A stretch of 64,000 nucleotides of DNA from Massilia sp. KIM (GTDB lineage: Bacteria > Pseudomonadota > Gammaproteobacteria > Burkholderiales > Burkholderiaceae_D): positions 1,178,001 to 1,242,000 of the forward strand of contig NZ_MVAD01000001.1 in the NCBI RefSeq assembly GCF_002007115.1, read 5' to 3'. The translations under genes and the position numbers were made by a program. Under the pieces are notes generated by a model that saw only the letters and a program-made list of their open reading frames with translations, ran no database searches and was not told the DNA's origin. This document shows positions 8,971 to 18,424 of this stretch, piece by piece; positions within the stretch are counted from its first letter, which is position 1, and the number at the start of each line of letters is the position of its first letter.

Positions 8971-9930
8971 ATGAAATCGGTACAACAAGAAGTCGACGAG
9001 CGCAGCAACCTGACCGGCACCAACAAATTCGAACTGCTGCTGTTCCGTCTCGGCGGCGACGAGAACGGCGAGCGCAGCGAGCTGTTCGGCATCAACGTAT
9101 TCAAGATCCGCGAGATCGTGGCCATGCCGTCGATCACCGCGGTGGCCGGCGCGCCCGAACACGTGCTGGGCGTGGTCAACCTGCGCGGCCAGATCATCCA
9201 GGTGCTGGACCTGCCCGCCATCGCCGGCGTCAAGCCCAAGACCGGCCTGAACATCATGCTGGTGACCGAATTCGCGCGCACCACCCAGGCCTTCGCGGTC
9301 GAGAGCGTGGAAGAGATCGTGCGCCTGGACTGGAACCAGGTGATGTCGGCCGAGCACAGCGCCGGCAGCGGCATGGTGACCTCGATCGCCCGCCTCGATC
9401 CAGTGGACGGCCTGCCGGGCCGCCTGGCCCAGGTGCTGGACGTCGAGACCATCCTGCGCAAGCTGAACCCCGAGCAGGAGCCGGAGAACCTGCAGCAGGC
9501 GGTGGGCGACCGGATCGCCATCAAGCCGGGCAGCGTGATCCTGGTGGCGGACGACTCGGTGGTGGCGCGCGCCCTGATCGAGCAGGGCCTGGACGCGATG
9601 GGCCTGCCCTTCGTGATGACCAAGAGCGGCAAGGAAGCCTGGGAGCAGCTCAACGCGATCGCCAGTTCGGCGGAAGCCGAGGGCCGCTCGGTCTACGACC
9701 GCGTCGCAATGGTGCTGACCGACCTCGAGATGCCGGAGATGGACGGCTTCACCCTGACCCGCAACATCAAGAACACCAACCGCTTCAGCAACATGCCGGT
9801 GGTGATCCATTCCTCGCTGTCCGGCACCACCAACGAGGAACACGTCAAGAACGTGCGCGCCGACGCCTACGTGGCCAAGTTCTCGGCCGAGGACCTCTCG
9901 CGCACCCTGCGCAAGGTGCTGCACGCCTGA
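8971..9930 (+). CDS. cheV: Chemotaxis coupling protein CheV (CheW-receiver)
   Basis: A 319-residue CheV: a CheW-like domain (about 20-170; LFGINVFKIREIV, VLGVVNLRGQIIQVLDL) followed by a receiver (about 185-315) with DDS acidic residues, phosphoacceptor in LTDLEMPEMDG and Lys in AYVAKF. CheV couples chemoreceptors to CheA, and its receiver tunes adaptation. I chose the ATG at 8971 because AGGAA precedes it by 5-10 bases and the protein then starts in typical CheV manner; the frame upstream is not CheV-like. It stands alone, without other che genes, which is common for CheV. The nearest chemoreceptor gene in the window is the frameshifted one at 55.7 kb. Confidence 0.93.
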   Translation: MKSVQQEVDERSNLTGTNKFELLLFRLGGDENGERSELFGINVFKIREIVAMPSITAVAGAPEHVLGVVNLRGQIIQVLDLPAIAGVKPKTGLNIMLVTEFARTTQAFAVESVEEIVRLDWNQVMSAEHSAGSGMVTSIARLDPVDGLPGRLAQVLDVETILRKLNPEQEPENLQQAVGDRIAIKPGSVILVADDSVVARALIEQGLDAMGLPFVMTKSGKEAWEQLNAIASSAEAEGRSVYDRVAMVLTDLEMPEMDGFTLTRNIKNTNRFSNMPVVIHSSLSGTTNEEHVKNVRADAYVAKFSAEDLSRTLRKVLHA

Positions 9931-10003
9931 ACCCCGGCCCGGGGCAGTGCTATCATGCCGCCACCCGCGCCGCTCCCGGCGCGGGCGTCCCGGAGCCACC
10001 CAG

Positions 10004-10972
10004 ATGGAATTGCCTGAATCCGCGTCCCGCGCACGGCCAGTGCGCAGCGCGGCCGAGCCCGCGGCGCTGCCCGAGCTGTCCCAGCTCGTGGTGCTCGACT
10101 GCCTGCTGCGCGAGCGCAGCCTGACCCGCAGCGCCGAACTGCTCGGCATGGGCCAGCCCACCGTCAGCCGCGTGCTAGCGCGCCTGCGCACCCATTTCAA
10201 CGATCCGCTCTTCGTGCGCGCCGGCCAGCGCATGCAGCCCACCGCGCGCGCGCTCGAACTGGCCGAGCCGGTGGCCGCGCTCCTGAATGCGGCGCGCCGC
10301 CTGCAGGAAGGCGGCGCCGCCTTCGATCCGGGCAGCGCGCGCCGCTCCTTCGCCCTGTTCATGGTCGACGGCGCCATCGTGCACGTCCTGCCGCGCCTGC
10401 TCGATGCGCTGCGCCATACCGCGCCCGGGATCCAGCTGCGCAGCGTGCAGGGCGATCCGCTGGCGCTCGAAGGGCGACTGGAACGTGGCGAGATCGACCT
10501 GGTCATCGGGCGCTATACCCACCTGGTCAACAACATTCACCGGCGCCTGCTGTGGGACGACGACCATGTGGTCATGATGCGGCGCGACCATCCCCGCGCC
10601 GGCGGACTCGACCGCTCCACCTACCTGGCCCAGCGCCACGTCCTGATCAACATGTTCCAGACCAGCCACCACGACGTGGAGGTCACCCGCACCCTCGAGG
10701 AACTGCTGCCGCCCGAGAACATCCTGTGCCACGTGCCGGGCTTTACGGCCGCATCCCACATCGTCCTGCACACCGACGCGGTGGTCACCATGCCGCGCCG
10801 GCTTGCGACCGCGCTGGCGCGCGACCTCGGGCTGGTCTACGTCGCGGTGCCGGTGCCGATCGCGCCCCTCCAGCTATCGGTGTACTGGCACGAGCACGCG
10901 CACCGCGATCCGGCCAACCGCTGGCTGCGCGAGTTCGCGCGCACGACCCTGCTGGCGCCAGAAAACGCATAA
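10004..10972 (+). CDS. LysR-family transcriptional regulator (NodD/LeuO-like)
   Basis: A 322-residue LysR-type regulator. The winged helix-turn-helix lies at about 35-90 (RSLTRSAELLGMGQPTVSRVL, given in part: LGMGQPTVSRVL). The effector domain follows, with signatures of the NodD/SyrM/LeuO branch (DLVIGRYT, HEHAHRDPANRWLREF). I prefer the ATG at 10004 over a start 19 codons upstream, as it has GGAG nearby and gives a normal N-terminus. The gene is followed on the same strand by an efflux operon, with a perfect inverted repeat of LysR-box type between them, so this protein probably controls the pump. The inducer is unknown. Confidence 0.88.
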   Translation: MELPESASRARPVRSAAEPAALPELSQLVVLDCLLRERSLTRSAELLGMGQPTVSRVLARLRTHFNDPLFVRAGQRMQPTARALELAEPVAALLNAARRLQEGGAAFDPGSARRSFALFMVDGAIVHVLPRLLDALRHTAPGIQLRSVQGDPLALEGRLERGEIDLVIGRYTHLVNNIHRRLLWDDDHVVMMRRDHPRAGGLDRSTYLAQRHVLINMFQTSHHDVEVTRTLEELLPPENILCHVPGFTAASHIVLHTDAVVTMPRRLATALARDLGLVYVAVPVPIAPLQLSVYWHEHAHRDPANRWLREFARTTLLAPENA

Positions 10973-10991
10973 TTCCTTGTCTTGAACGCAG

Positions 10992-11016
10992 AGGTCATGC
11001 AGATTCCGCATGACCT
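10992..11016. promoter_or_regulatory. Inverted repeat with LysR-box (T-N11-A), likely operator of efflux operon
   Basis: AGGTCATGC (10992-11000) and GCATGACCT (11008-11016) are perfect 9-base arms separated by seven bases. The centre contains T-N11-A inside the palindrome, the layout of LysR-type sites. It lies 75 bases before the efflux lipoprotein start and just after the LysR gene. It has no T-run, so a terminator is less likely. Confidence 0.5.
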
Positions 11017-11091
11017 GAATGCGGCTTGCGGCATGGCGTTGGTGACCGATGGCAACTATGCTTCCGGCATCGAATTCGCCAGGGGTGCGCC

Positions 11092-12525
11092 ATGTCCTCA
11101 CCATTCCGCCGTCCCAACGCGGCCCACGCCGCCGCCGCGCTGCTGCCGCTGCTGCTGGCCGGCTGCATGTCCTTCGGTCCCCAGGGCGAGCGCGCGCGAC
11201 TGCGCGACGCCGCAGCCGTGCCGTCGAGTACCGCGATCGCGGCGCTCGCGGCCTCGGACACTGCGTGGCCGGCCCAGGACTGGTGGCGCGAGTATGGGGA
11301 CCCTCAACTCGACGCGCTGATCCGCCAGGCGCAGTCCAGCAGCCCGACCATCGCCGTGGCCGCCGCCCGGGTGCGCCAGGCCGCCGCCCTCGAGGGCGTG
11401 GCCGCCGCCGCGCTCGGCCCCCAGGCCTACGCCGGCGCGCGCAGCACGCGCCAGCATTACAGCGAGAACAGCAGCGTCCCCAAGCCCCTGGCCGGCAGCT
11501 GGCAGTGGGTCAACGAGGCCAATCTCGGCCTCTCGATGGAACTCGATTTCTGGGGCAAGAACCGCGCCGCCGTAGCCGCCGCCGCCGGCCGCGTGAACGC
11601 CCAGCGCGCCGAGAGCGAGGCCGCCACCCTGGCGGTGTCGACCGCCCTGGCCCAGGCCTATTTCCGTCTCGACCTGCTGCATCGCCAGCGCGACCTGGCC
11701 GAAGCCGAGCTGCGCCAGCGCGAGCAGATCCTGGAACTGGTCGGCAAGCGGGTGAAGGCCCAGCTCGACAGCCAGGCGGAGCTGAAGCAGGCCGAGATCG
11801 GCGTGCCGCTGGCGCGCGGCCAGATCGCGGCCCTGGATGAGGCGCTGGCGCTGACCCGCGGCCAGCTGGCCGCGCTGGCAGGGCAGGGCCAGGACGCGGC
11901 GGCCGCGATCCGCCGTCCGCAGCTGAAAGAGCCTCAGCGCGCCGGCGCGCCCGCAGAACTGCCGGCGGCCCTGCTCGGGCGTCGCCCCGAGCTGGTGGCC
12001 CTGCGCTGGCGCGTGGAGGCGGCCGCCAGGGACATCGACGTGGCCAAGGCCCAGTTCTATCCGAGCGTCAACCTGTCGGCCCTGATCGGCCTGCAGAGCC
12101 TGGGCTTCGACCGCCTGCTGCAGGGCGGGAGCCTGGCGGTGTCGGCCGGCCCGGCGATTTCCCTGCCGCTGTTCGACGGCGGGCGCCTGCGCGGCCAGCT
12201 CGGCGCGCGCAACGCCGAGTACGACGTGGCGGTGGAACAATACAACGGCGCGGTGGTCGAGGCCATGCGCGACGTGGTGGCCCAGCTGACCTCGCTGCAG
12301 GCGCTGCACGGGCGCCTGCGCGAGCAGGACCTGGCGCTGGCGGCCGCCGAAGACGCTTACGCCCTGGCCTTGCGGCGCTATCGCGCCGGGCTGGGCACCT
12401 TCCTGCAGGTGCTGGTGGCCGACACCCAGGTGGTGGCCCAGCGCCGCGCGCGCGCCGACCTCGCGGCGCGCGCCAAGGAACTCGACCTCAACCTCGTGCG
12501 CGCCCTCGGCGGCGGTCACGCCTGA
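11092..12525 (+). CDS. NodT-family outer-membrane efflux lipoprotein
   Basis: A 477-residue outer-membrane channel of the TolC/NodT (OprM-like) family, the exit duct of a tripartite pump. The N-terminus is a lipoprotein signal ending in the lipobox LLAG-C (Cys at about 24), so it should be acylated. Two OEP repeats follow, with typical coiled regions and the C-terminal pattern ALRRYRAGLGTFLQVL. I selected the ATG at 11092 because it directly precedes the signal peptide. It is the first gene of a three-gene operon (13 bases to the next start) with the HlyD-type adaptor and MFS transporter. Confidence 0.92.
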   Translation: MSSPFRRPNAAHAAAALLPLLLAGCMSFGPQGERARLRDAAAVPSSTAIAALAASDTAWPAQDWWREYGDPQLDALIRQAQSSSPTIAVAAARVRQAAALEGVAAAALGPQAYAGARSTRQHYSENSSVPKPLAGSWQWVNEANLGLSMELDFWGKNRAAVAAAAGRVNAQRAESEAATLAVSTALAQAYFRLDLLHRQRDLAEAELRQREQILELVGKRVKAQLDSQAELKQAEIGVPLARGQIAALDEALALTRGQLAALAGQGQDAAAAIRRPQLKEPQRAGAPAELPAALLGRRPELVALRWRVEAAARDIDVAKAQFYPSVNLSALIGLQSLGFDRLLQGGSLAVSAGPAISLPLFDGGRLRGQLGARNAEYDVAVEQYNGAVVEAMRDVVAQLTSLQALHGRLREQDLALAAAEDAYALALRRYRAGLGTFLQVLVADTQVVAQRRARADLAARAKELDLNLVRALGGGHA

Positions 12526-12538
12526 TTCCGGAGTCATC

Positions 12539-13720
12539 ATGCAGAACACCACCACCCCAGACAAGGCGCCCGGGCGCGGACGAATCCGCCTGGCTGCCGG
12601 GCTGGCGGCCGCCGTGGCCGCGGCGGCGGCCGGCATCGCCATCAGCGCGCCAGGCATCCTGCACCTCAAGCCGAACACCGAGTTCACCGAGGACGCCTAC
12701 GTCGAGGGCAACCTGGTCCAGGTGACGCCCCAGGTGGCGGGCACCGTGACCCGCATCGGCGCCGACAACACCGACTTCGTGCGCGCCGGCGAGGTGCTGG
12801 TCCAGCTCAACGAGCTGGACGCCAGGCTGGCCCTGGACCGCGCCGAGGCCGGGCTGGCCCGCGCGGCGCGAGGCGTGCGCGCGCAGTTCGCGAACGTCGG
12901 GCAGATGCGCGCCACCGTGGCCCAGCGCGAGTCCGACTTGGCGCGGGCCGAGAGCGATCTGGGACGCCGGCGCGAGCTGGCCGACAGCGGCGCCATCGCC
13001 GGCGAAGAGCTGCGCCACGCCCAGGACGCGGTGGCCGCCGCGCGCGCGGCCCTGGCGGCGGCGCGCCAGCAGGCCAGCGCCAGCCATGCCCTGGTCGACG
13101 GCGCCACCGTCGAGAACCATCCCGAGGTAGCGGCGGCGGTCGCCCAGGTGCGCGACGCGGCGGTCAGCCTGCAGCGCACCGCCCTGGCCGCGCCGGTTGG
13201 CGGCATCGTCGCCCGCCGCAACGTGCAGCTTGGCCAGCGGGTGGCGCCGGGCGCGCCCCTGATGGCGATCGTGCCCCTGGACCAGATGTGGGTCACGGCC
13301 AACCTGAAGGAAACCCAGCTGCACGACGTGCGTATCGGCCAGCCGGTCACCGTCACCGCAGACGCCTATGGCAGGAAGGTCACGTTCCACGGGCGCGTGG
13401 CCGGCCAGGAAGCGGGCACCGGCAGCGCCTTCGCCCAGGTGCCGGCCCAGAACGCGACCGGCAACTGGATCAAGGTGGTGCAGCGGGTGCCGGTGCGGAT
13501 CGCCCTCGATCCGCGCGAAGTGGCGCGTAATCCGCTGCGCCTGGGGCTGTCGATGAAGGTCGAGATCGACACCAGCCGGCGCGACGGTCCCACGCTGATG
13601 GGGGCGGGCAGCAGCCGCCACCGCTACGAGACCGCGGTCTATGCCGCCGAGGACGTCGGCGCCGAGGAGGCGGTGCAGCGCGCGCTGGGCGGGGTCGACA
13701 AGGCCACCGCCGCGCGCTGA
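12539..13720 (+). CDS. HlyD/EmrA-family membrane fusion protein
   Basis: A 393-residue periplasmic adaptor with one N-terminal membrane anchor (about 19-40), a split biotinyl-lipoyl domain (TEDAYVEGNLVQVTPQVAGT in part and TALAAPVGGIVARR), a long helical hairpin (about 95-190) and a beta-barrel (MWVTANLKETQL). The TEDAYV motif is typical of EmrA/FarA adaptors, which pair with 14-helix MFS pumps. GGAG lies 10 bases before the ATG. It sits between its predicted partners, 13 bases from each, so the three proteins should form an EmrAB-TolC-like complex exporting hydrophobic toxicants. Confidence 0.93.
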   Translation: MQNTTTPDKAPGRGRIRLAAGLAAAVAAAAAGIAISAPGILHLKPNTEFTEDAYVEGNLVQVTPQVAGTVTRIGADNTDFVRAGEVLVQLNELDARLALDRAEAGLARAARGVRAQFANVGQMRATVAQRESDLARAESDLGRRRELADSGAIAGEELRHAQDAVAAARAALAAARQQASASHALVDGATVENHPEVAAAVAQVRDAAVSLQRTALAAPVGGIVARRNVQLGQRVAPGAPLMAIVPLDQMWVTANLKETQLHDVRIGQPVTVTADAYGRKVTFHGRVAGQEAGTGSAFAQVPAQNATGNWIKVVQRVPVRIALDPREVARNPLRLGLSMKVEIDTSRRDGPTLMGAGSSRHRYETAVYAAEDVGAEEAVQRALGGVDKATAAR

Positions 13721-13733
13721 GCCGGGGCGCGCC

Positions 13734-15170
13734 ATGGGCTTCCCGTCGATCCCGCGTCCCGCCCTGCTGGCCGCGATCTTCCTGCTGAACTTCATCGAGT
13801 TCTTCCAGACCGGCATGCTGGTCTTCGCCGCCGGACCGATCCAGGGCCATATCGGCGCCGCGCCCGAGGAGTACGCGGCGATCAGCGCGCTGTACGCGAG
13901 CGTGGCCGTGCTGTCGATTTCCCAGCTCACGGTGCTGGTGCAGCGCCTGGGCTGGCGCAACTACCTGCTGTCGGCCCTGCTGTGCTTCGTGCTCGGCGCC
14001 TGGCTGTGCGCGGGCAGCAGCAGCGTTCCGGTGTTCGCGCTCGGCCGCGTGCTGATGGCGATGGGCGGGGGCGTGTTCATGACCTTCTCTCGCATGCTGG
14101 TCAACCTGATTCCGCCCTCGCCCCAGCGCATGCAGGGCATCGCCGCCTTCGGCGGCGCGCTCTCGCTCGGGATCACGCTCGGGCCGGGCGCCGCGGCGCT
14201 GATGGTCGGCCACCAGGCCTGGGGCGGCATGTTCCTGGCGCTGGCGCTGGCCGCCATCGGGGCCGCGGCGCTGGCGGCGCGCTGGCTGCCGCTGGACGCG
14301 GTCACGCTGGATGGCCGGCCGAGCCGCCTGTATGTGCTTGATGCCGTCCTGCTCGGCGCAGGCGCGGGCCTGACCATGTACGCCGCCCAGCGCCTGAGCT
14401 ACGACTGGCACGGCGAGCGCCTGCATGTGCTGGCGCTGCTCGCGGCCGGCCTGGTGCTGCTGCTGGCCTTCGGCCTGTCGCATGCGCGGCGCGAACAGCC
14501 TTTCCTGCAGCTCGCGGTCCTGAAAAGCGGGCGCTACCGCGCCGCGCTGGCCATCTTCAGCCTGTGCTACGTGGTGCTGGGGCTGGTCAACGCCGGCCTG
14601 CCACAGCTTGTGCAGCGGGCCCTGGGCGTCGGCTTCGAGCAGGCCGGCCAGCTGCAGACGGTGGGGATGTCCTTCACCATACCGGCCTTCATCGTCCTGC
14701 TGCTGATGATGAAGCGCCGGCCGCACGCGACCAAGTTCTACGTCACCGGCTTTCTGATGCTGGCGCTGCTCGGCTGGTATTTCTCCCACCTCGACCCGCG
14801 CGCCCATGCCTGGGACAGCATCACCTTCCGCATCGGGCTGTTCGGCGGCTTCCTGGTGCTGGGGATGGCGACCACGGCGGTGCATGGCTTCAAGGACTTC
14901 ATGGCGGACAACGTGGTGTTTTCCCAGGCCCAGCAGTTGAAGAACATGATGGGCCAGCCGGCCCTGGCCTTGGGCGTGGGCGCGACGGGGGTGCTGCTGC
15001 AGGAGCGCAGCGCGCTGCACGGCGCGCGCCTGGCCGAGGCGACGCTCGACGCGGGCGCGCCGCTGGCGCAGCAGACGGCGCTGCTGGCAGGGATGGACGC
15101 ATTCTGGATCCTGATGTGGGTGGGATTGGCCGGGGCGGCCCTATTGCTTCGCCAACGCAGCTTCGACTGA
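13734..15170 (+). CDS. MFS efflux transporter (EmrB/DHA2-like)
   Basis: A 478-residue inner-membrane transporter of the major facilitator superfamily, with about 14 hydrophobic segments and an N-terminal half carrying the characteristic GRVLMAMGGGVFMTF and GPGAAALMVG helices. It should be the proton-driven motor of the tripartite pump. The start at 13734 (MGFPSIPRPALLA) follows the adaptor stop by 13 bases; an earlier in-frame ATG lies inside the adaptor gene and is unlikely. The first-helix acidic residue (FIEFFQTGML) is notable, as membrane acidic residues often couple protons. Substrate unknown. Confidence 0.88.
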   Translation: MGFPSIPRPALLAAIFLLNFIEFFQTGMLVFAAGPIQGHIGAAPEEYAAISALYASVAVLSISQLTVLVQRLGWRNYLLSALLCFVLGAWLCAGSSSVPVFALGRVLMAMGGGVFMTFSRMLVNLIPPSPQRMQGIAAFGGALSLGITLGPGAAALMVGHQAWGGMFLALALAAIGAAALAARWLPLDAVTLDGRPSRLYVLDAVLLGAGAGLTMYAAQRLSYDWHGERLHVLALLAAGLVLLLAFGLSHARREQPFLQLAVLKSGRYRAALAIFSLCYVVLGLVNAGLPQLVQRALGVGFEQAGQLQTVGMSFTIPAFIVLLLMMKRRPHATKFYVTGFLMLALLGWYFSHLDPRAHAWDSITFRIGLFGGFLVLGMATTAVHGFKDFMADNVVFSQAQQLKNMMGQPALALGVGATGVLLQERSALHGARLAEATLDAGAPLAQQTALLAGMDAFWILMWVGLAGAALLLRQRSFD

Positions 15171-15276
15171 GGTGCAGGGGACATGGCCCGGAAGGCCAGG
15201 GAGTTGGAACCGGGCTCCGGTGCAGAGACGTTCTGCCGGCGGCGGGCGCGCCTGCACGCCGGATCAGATGGAAGTA

Positions 15277-15312
15277 AAAAGCCCGCCCGGGCGTTGCGCC
15301 GGGGCGGGCTTA
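15277..15312 (-). terminator. Rho-independent terminator of the tctCBA operon
   Basis: Read leftward, after the tctA stop, a GC-rich hairpin (AAGCCCGCCCCGG arm, one bulge, with its complement) is followed by a TTTTT run. It lies between the convergent efflux and tct operons and may act in both directions. Confidence 0.75.
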
Positions 15313-15328
15313 TGGGAGCCGGCAGGAA

Positions 15329-16831
15329 TCAGTCTTCCTGGAATGCTTCCTCGCGCTTCTTGCGCAGCGACGGCGACAACACCACCGCCATCGCGACCGC
15401 CGCCAGGACCAGCATGGTGGCGCTGATTGGACGCTCCAGGAACACCATCGGATCGCTGCGCGACAGCAGCAGCGCGCGGCGCAGGTATTCTTCCATCATC
15501 GGTCCGATGATGAAGCCGAGCAGCATCGGCGCCGGTTCCGCGCCCAGCTTGGCGCAGACGTAGCCGAGCAGGCCGAACAGGGCCATCAGCCAGACGTCGA
15601 ATTCCGAGTTGTTCAGGCTGAACACGCCAATCGCGCAGAACATCAGGATCGCAGGATACAGGTAGTGGTAAGGCACCATGATCATGCGCACCCACAGGCC
15701 GATCATGGGCAGGTTGAGCACCACCAGGAACAGGTTGCCGAACCACATCGAGACGATCAGGCCCCAGAACAGCGCCGGCTGCTCGGTCATCACGGCCGGA
15801 CCCGGCTGGATGCCCTGGATGATCATGGCGCCGATCATCAGGGCCATCACCGGGTTGGACGGGATGCCCAGGGTCAGCATCGGGATGAAGGAGGTCTGGG
15901 CGCCGGCGTTGTTGGCCGCTTCCGGCGCCGCCACGCCTTCGATCGCGCCCTTGCCGAAGTTGCGCGAATTGGGCGAGACCTTCTTCTCGATCGAGTAGGA
16001 GGCGAAGGAGGCCAGCATCGCGCCGCCGCCCGGCAGGATGCCGAGCAGGGAGCCGAGGCCCGTGGCGCGCAGCACCGGGCCGATGATGCGCTTGAGGTCG
16101 GATTTGTCCAGGGTCAGGCCCTTCACCTTCTTCATCAGGAGGTTGCGGGTCTCGTCGTGCTCCAGGTTGCGCACGATCTCGCCGATGCCGAACATGCCCA
16201 TCGCGATGATCACGAAGTTGATGCCGTCCGCCAGCTGCGGCAGGTCGAAGGTGTAGCGCGCGGCGCCCGAGTTGACGTCGGTGCCCACCAGGCCAAGCAG
16301 CAGGCCCAGGACCACCATGCCGATCGCGTTGAGCAGCGAGCCGCTGGCCAGCACCACCGAAGCGACCAGGCCCAGCACCATCAGCGAGAAGTATTCGGCC
16401 GGGCCGAACTTCAGGGCGAGGTCGGCCAGCGGCGGCGCGGCCAGGGCAAGCAGCACCGTGGCGACGGTGCCGGCGAAGAAGGAGGCGATCGCGGCGGTGG
16501 CCAGGGCCTTGCCGGCCTGGCCGTTGCGCGCCATCTGGTAGCCGTCGATGGCGGTCACCACCGAGGACGATTCGCCCGGCAGGTTGACCAGGATCGCGGT
16601 GGTCGAGCCGCCGTACTGGGCGCCGTAGTAGATACCGGCCAGCATGATCAGCGCCGAGATCGGCGGCAGGCCGAAGGTCGCCGGCAGCAGCATGGCGATG
16701 GTGGCGATCGGACCCAGGCCCGGCAGTACGCCGACGGCGGTGCCGACGAACACGCCGATCAGGCAGTACATCAGGTTGGTGAGGGTGAAGGCCGTTTCGA
16801 GGCCCAGACCGAGGTTGGCGAGGATTTCCAT
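15329..16831 (-). CDS. tctA: TctA-family large membrane subunit of tripartite tricarboxylate transporter
   Basis: A 500-residue permease of the tripartite tricarboxylate transporter (TTT) family with about 12 membrane segments. The family signature near the N-terminus is clear: GVLPGLGPIATIAMLLPATF, then YYGAQYGGSTTAILVNLPGE. It forms the ion-coupled channel that receives substrate from the periplasmic TctC and works with the small subunit TctB. It is the last gene of tctC-tctB-tctA, 10 bases after tctB, and is followed by a strong terminator. The substrate is probably a carboxylate, but Bug systems also take terephthalate, nicotinate and others. Confidence 0.95.
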   Translation of the reverse strand: MEILANLGLGLETAFTLTNLMYCLIGVFVGTAVGVLPGLGPIATIAMLLPATFGLPPISALIMLAGIYYGAQYGGSTTAILVNLPGESSSVVTAIDGYQMARNGQAGKALATAAIASFFAGTVATVLLALAAPPLADLALKFGPAEYFSLMVLGLVASVVLASGSLLNAIGMVVLGLLLGLVGTDVNSGAARYTFDLPQLADGINFVIIAMGMFGIGEIVRNLEHDETRNLLMKKVKGLTLDKSDLKRIIGPVLRATGLGSLLGILPGGGAMLASFASYSIEKKVSPNSRNFGKGAIEGVAAPEAANNAGAQTSFIPMLTLGIPSNPVMALMIGAMIIQGIQPGPAVMTEQPALFWGLIVSMWFGNLFLVVLNLPMIGLWVRMIMVPYHYLYPAILMFCAIGVFSLNNSEFDVWLMALFGLLGYVCAKLGAEPAPMLLGFIIGPMMEEYLRRALLLSRSDPMVFLERPISATMLVLAAVAMAVVLSPSLRKKREEAFQED

Positions 16832-16841
16832 ATTCTTTTAC

Positions 16842-17303
16842 TTATCCACCGAACCAGGAGCCGAAGATCGGCATCGGCAGGCCCAGGAGTTTGACGAACA
16901 GCACCACGGCGAACAGCGCCAGGCCGGCGGCCAGGGCGATGGTCTTACCGAGATGGAATTTGGGGCTGGCGAAGGCGCTGACCATGATCAGGATCACGGC
17001 CGCGGGCACCAGGCCGGCGGTGCGCACCAGGAAGCCGAACAGCATCACGGCTGCCAGGATCAGCACCAGTTCCTTGATGTGGAAGCGGCCGATGGCTTCG
17101 CCCGGACGCAGGAAGGAACGGATCACGCCGATCGCGCCGATGATGCTCAGGAGGCCGCCGAGCACGGTCGGGAAGTAGGCGGGACCCATGCGGCCGGCAG
17201 TGCCCATTTCGTAATCCTGGCCGATGATGACGGCGGCCAGGCCGAAAAACAGGAAGATGATGCCGGTCCAAAAGTCCTTCGGATGGCGAATGAAGGATGG
17301 CAC
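16842..17303 (-). CDS. tctB: TctB-family small membrane subunit of tripartite tricarboxylate transporter
   Basis: A 153-residue TctB-type protein with four hydrophobic segments (about 13-30, 43-60, 80-110 and 120-145). The second region holds the pattern GRMGPAYFPTVLGGLL, which is typical of the family. It is required for TctA function although its own role is unclear. It lies between tctC (107 bases away) and tctA (10 bases) on the same strand. Confidence 0.92.
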   Translation of the reverse strand: MPSFIRHPKDFWTGIIFLFFGLAAVIIGQDYEMGTAGRMGPAYFPTVLGGLLSIIGAIGVIRSFLRPGEAIGRFHIKELVLILAAVMLFGFLVRTAGLVPAAVILIMVSAFASPKFHLGKTIALAAGLALFAVVLFVKLLGLPMPIFGSWFGG

Positions 17304-17410
17304 GTGGTGGTCCCCTCTCGTCGATTATTCAAAGCTTGTTGTACGGGAAGGTCCCGCGCGGCCCTAAAGGGCCGGCGGGACCGGTCTTGCGGCGCGGGAG
17401 GTCCGCGTCC

Positions 17411-18385
17411 TCAGTCGGCGTAGGCGCCGGCTTTATGGATGATCGGACCCCAGCGGTCGATCTCGGATTTTACATGGGCGCGCAGGGCTTCGGGGCGGGC
17501 GCGTTCGTCGGCCACCGGCTCGGTGCCGAGGTCGGCGAAGCGCTGCTTGACGGTCGGATCCTTGAGCGCGCCGCGCAGGGCGTTGCTGAGGGTATCGATC
17601 ACCTGCTTCGGCGTGCCCTTCGGCGCGTACATGCCGTGCCAGACCGCGACTTCGAAGTTCGGCAGGCCGGAGGAGGCCAGGGTCGGCACGCCCGGCAGGG
17701 CGGCCAGCGGGGCCTTGGTGGTCACGCCATAGACCTTGATCTTGCCGCCCTTGATCTGGCTGGTGGTGTTGGTGGTCTGGTCGCACATGATGTCCACCTG
17801 GCCGCCCAGCAGGTCGTTCATGGCCGGGCCGGTGCCCTTGTAGGCGACGGTGGTCAGGTCGACGCCGATGGCGGTCTGCAGCAGCATGCCGCACAGGTGC
17901 GAGGCCGAACCCAGGCCGGCGTGGGCGTAGGTGACCTTGTCCTTGTTGGCCTTGACGTAGGCCAGCAGCTCCTTGAAGTCCTTGGCCGGGAAGTCCTTGC
18001 GCGCCACCAGGGTCATGGGCACGTCGGTGACCAGGCCGATGGTCTCGAAGTCGTTCTGGGCGTTGTAGCTCAGCTTGCGGTACAGGGAGGGGGCGGTCGA
18101 GTGGCCGATGTGGTGCAGGAAGATGGTGTAGCCGTCCGGCGCGGCCTTGGCCACGCGCGCGGCGCCGATGGTGCCGCCGGCGCCGCCGACGTTCTCGATG
18201 ATGATCTGCTGCTTGAGCGTATTGCCCATCGACTGGGCGACCAGACGCGCCACGGTGTCGGTCGGACCGCCCGCCGCGAACGGCACGATCATGGTGATGG
18301 TCTTGGTGGGATAGCCCTGCGCCTGGGCCAGGCCGGCGCCGAACATGGCCATGCACGCGACCGTGCACATCGTCTTGAATTTCAT
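17411..18385 (-). CDS. tctC: TctC/Bug-family periplasmic substrate-binding protein
   Basis: A 324-residue Bug-type solute receptor with a Sec signal (about 1-22, cleaved near GLAQA-QG). The mature part starts YPTKTITMIVPFAAGGPTDT, the classical Bug binding loop, and has the second loop AHAGLGSASHL around residue 160. It captures the substrate and delivers it to TctA/TctB. I chose the ATG at 18385 because AGAGGA precedes it and the signal peptide then starts at the usual place; an in-frame start 25 codons upstream is unlikely. It is the first gene of the operon. No dedicated TctDE two-component pair is adjacent. Confidence 0.94.
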   Translation of the reverse strand: MKFKTMCTVACMAMFGAGLAQAQGYPTKTITMIVPFAAGGPTDTVARLVAQSMGNTLKQQIIIENVGGAGGTIGAARVAKAAPDGYTIFLHHIGHSTAPSLYRKLSYNAQNDFETIGLVTDVPMTLVARKDFPAKDFKELLAYVKANKDKVTYAHAGLGSASHLCGMLLQTAIGVDLTTVAYKGTGPAMNDLLGGQVDIMCDQTTNTTSQIKGGKIKVYGVTTKAPLAALPGVPTLASSGLPNFEVAVWHGMYAPKGTPKQVIDTLSNALRGALKDPTVKQRFADLGTEPVADERARPEALRAHVKSEIDRWGPIIHKAGAYAD

Positions 18386-18424
18386 GGTGTCGTCCTCTGA
18401 TCTCGGTATTGTTGGTTTTACAGC

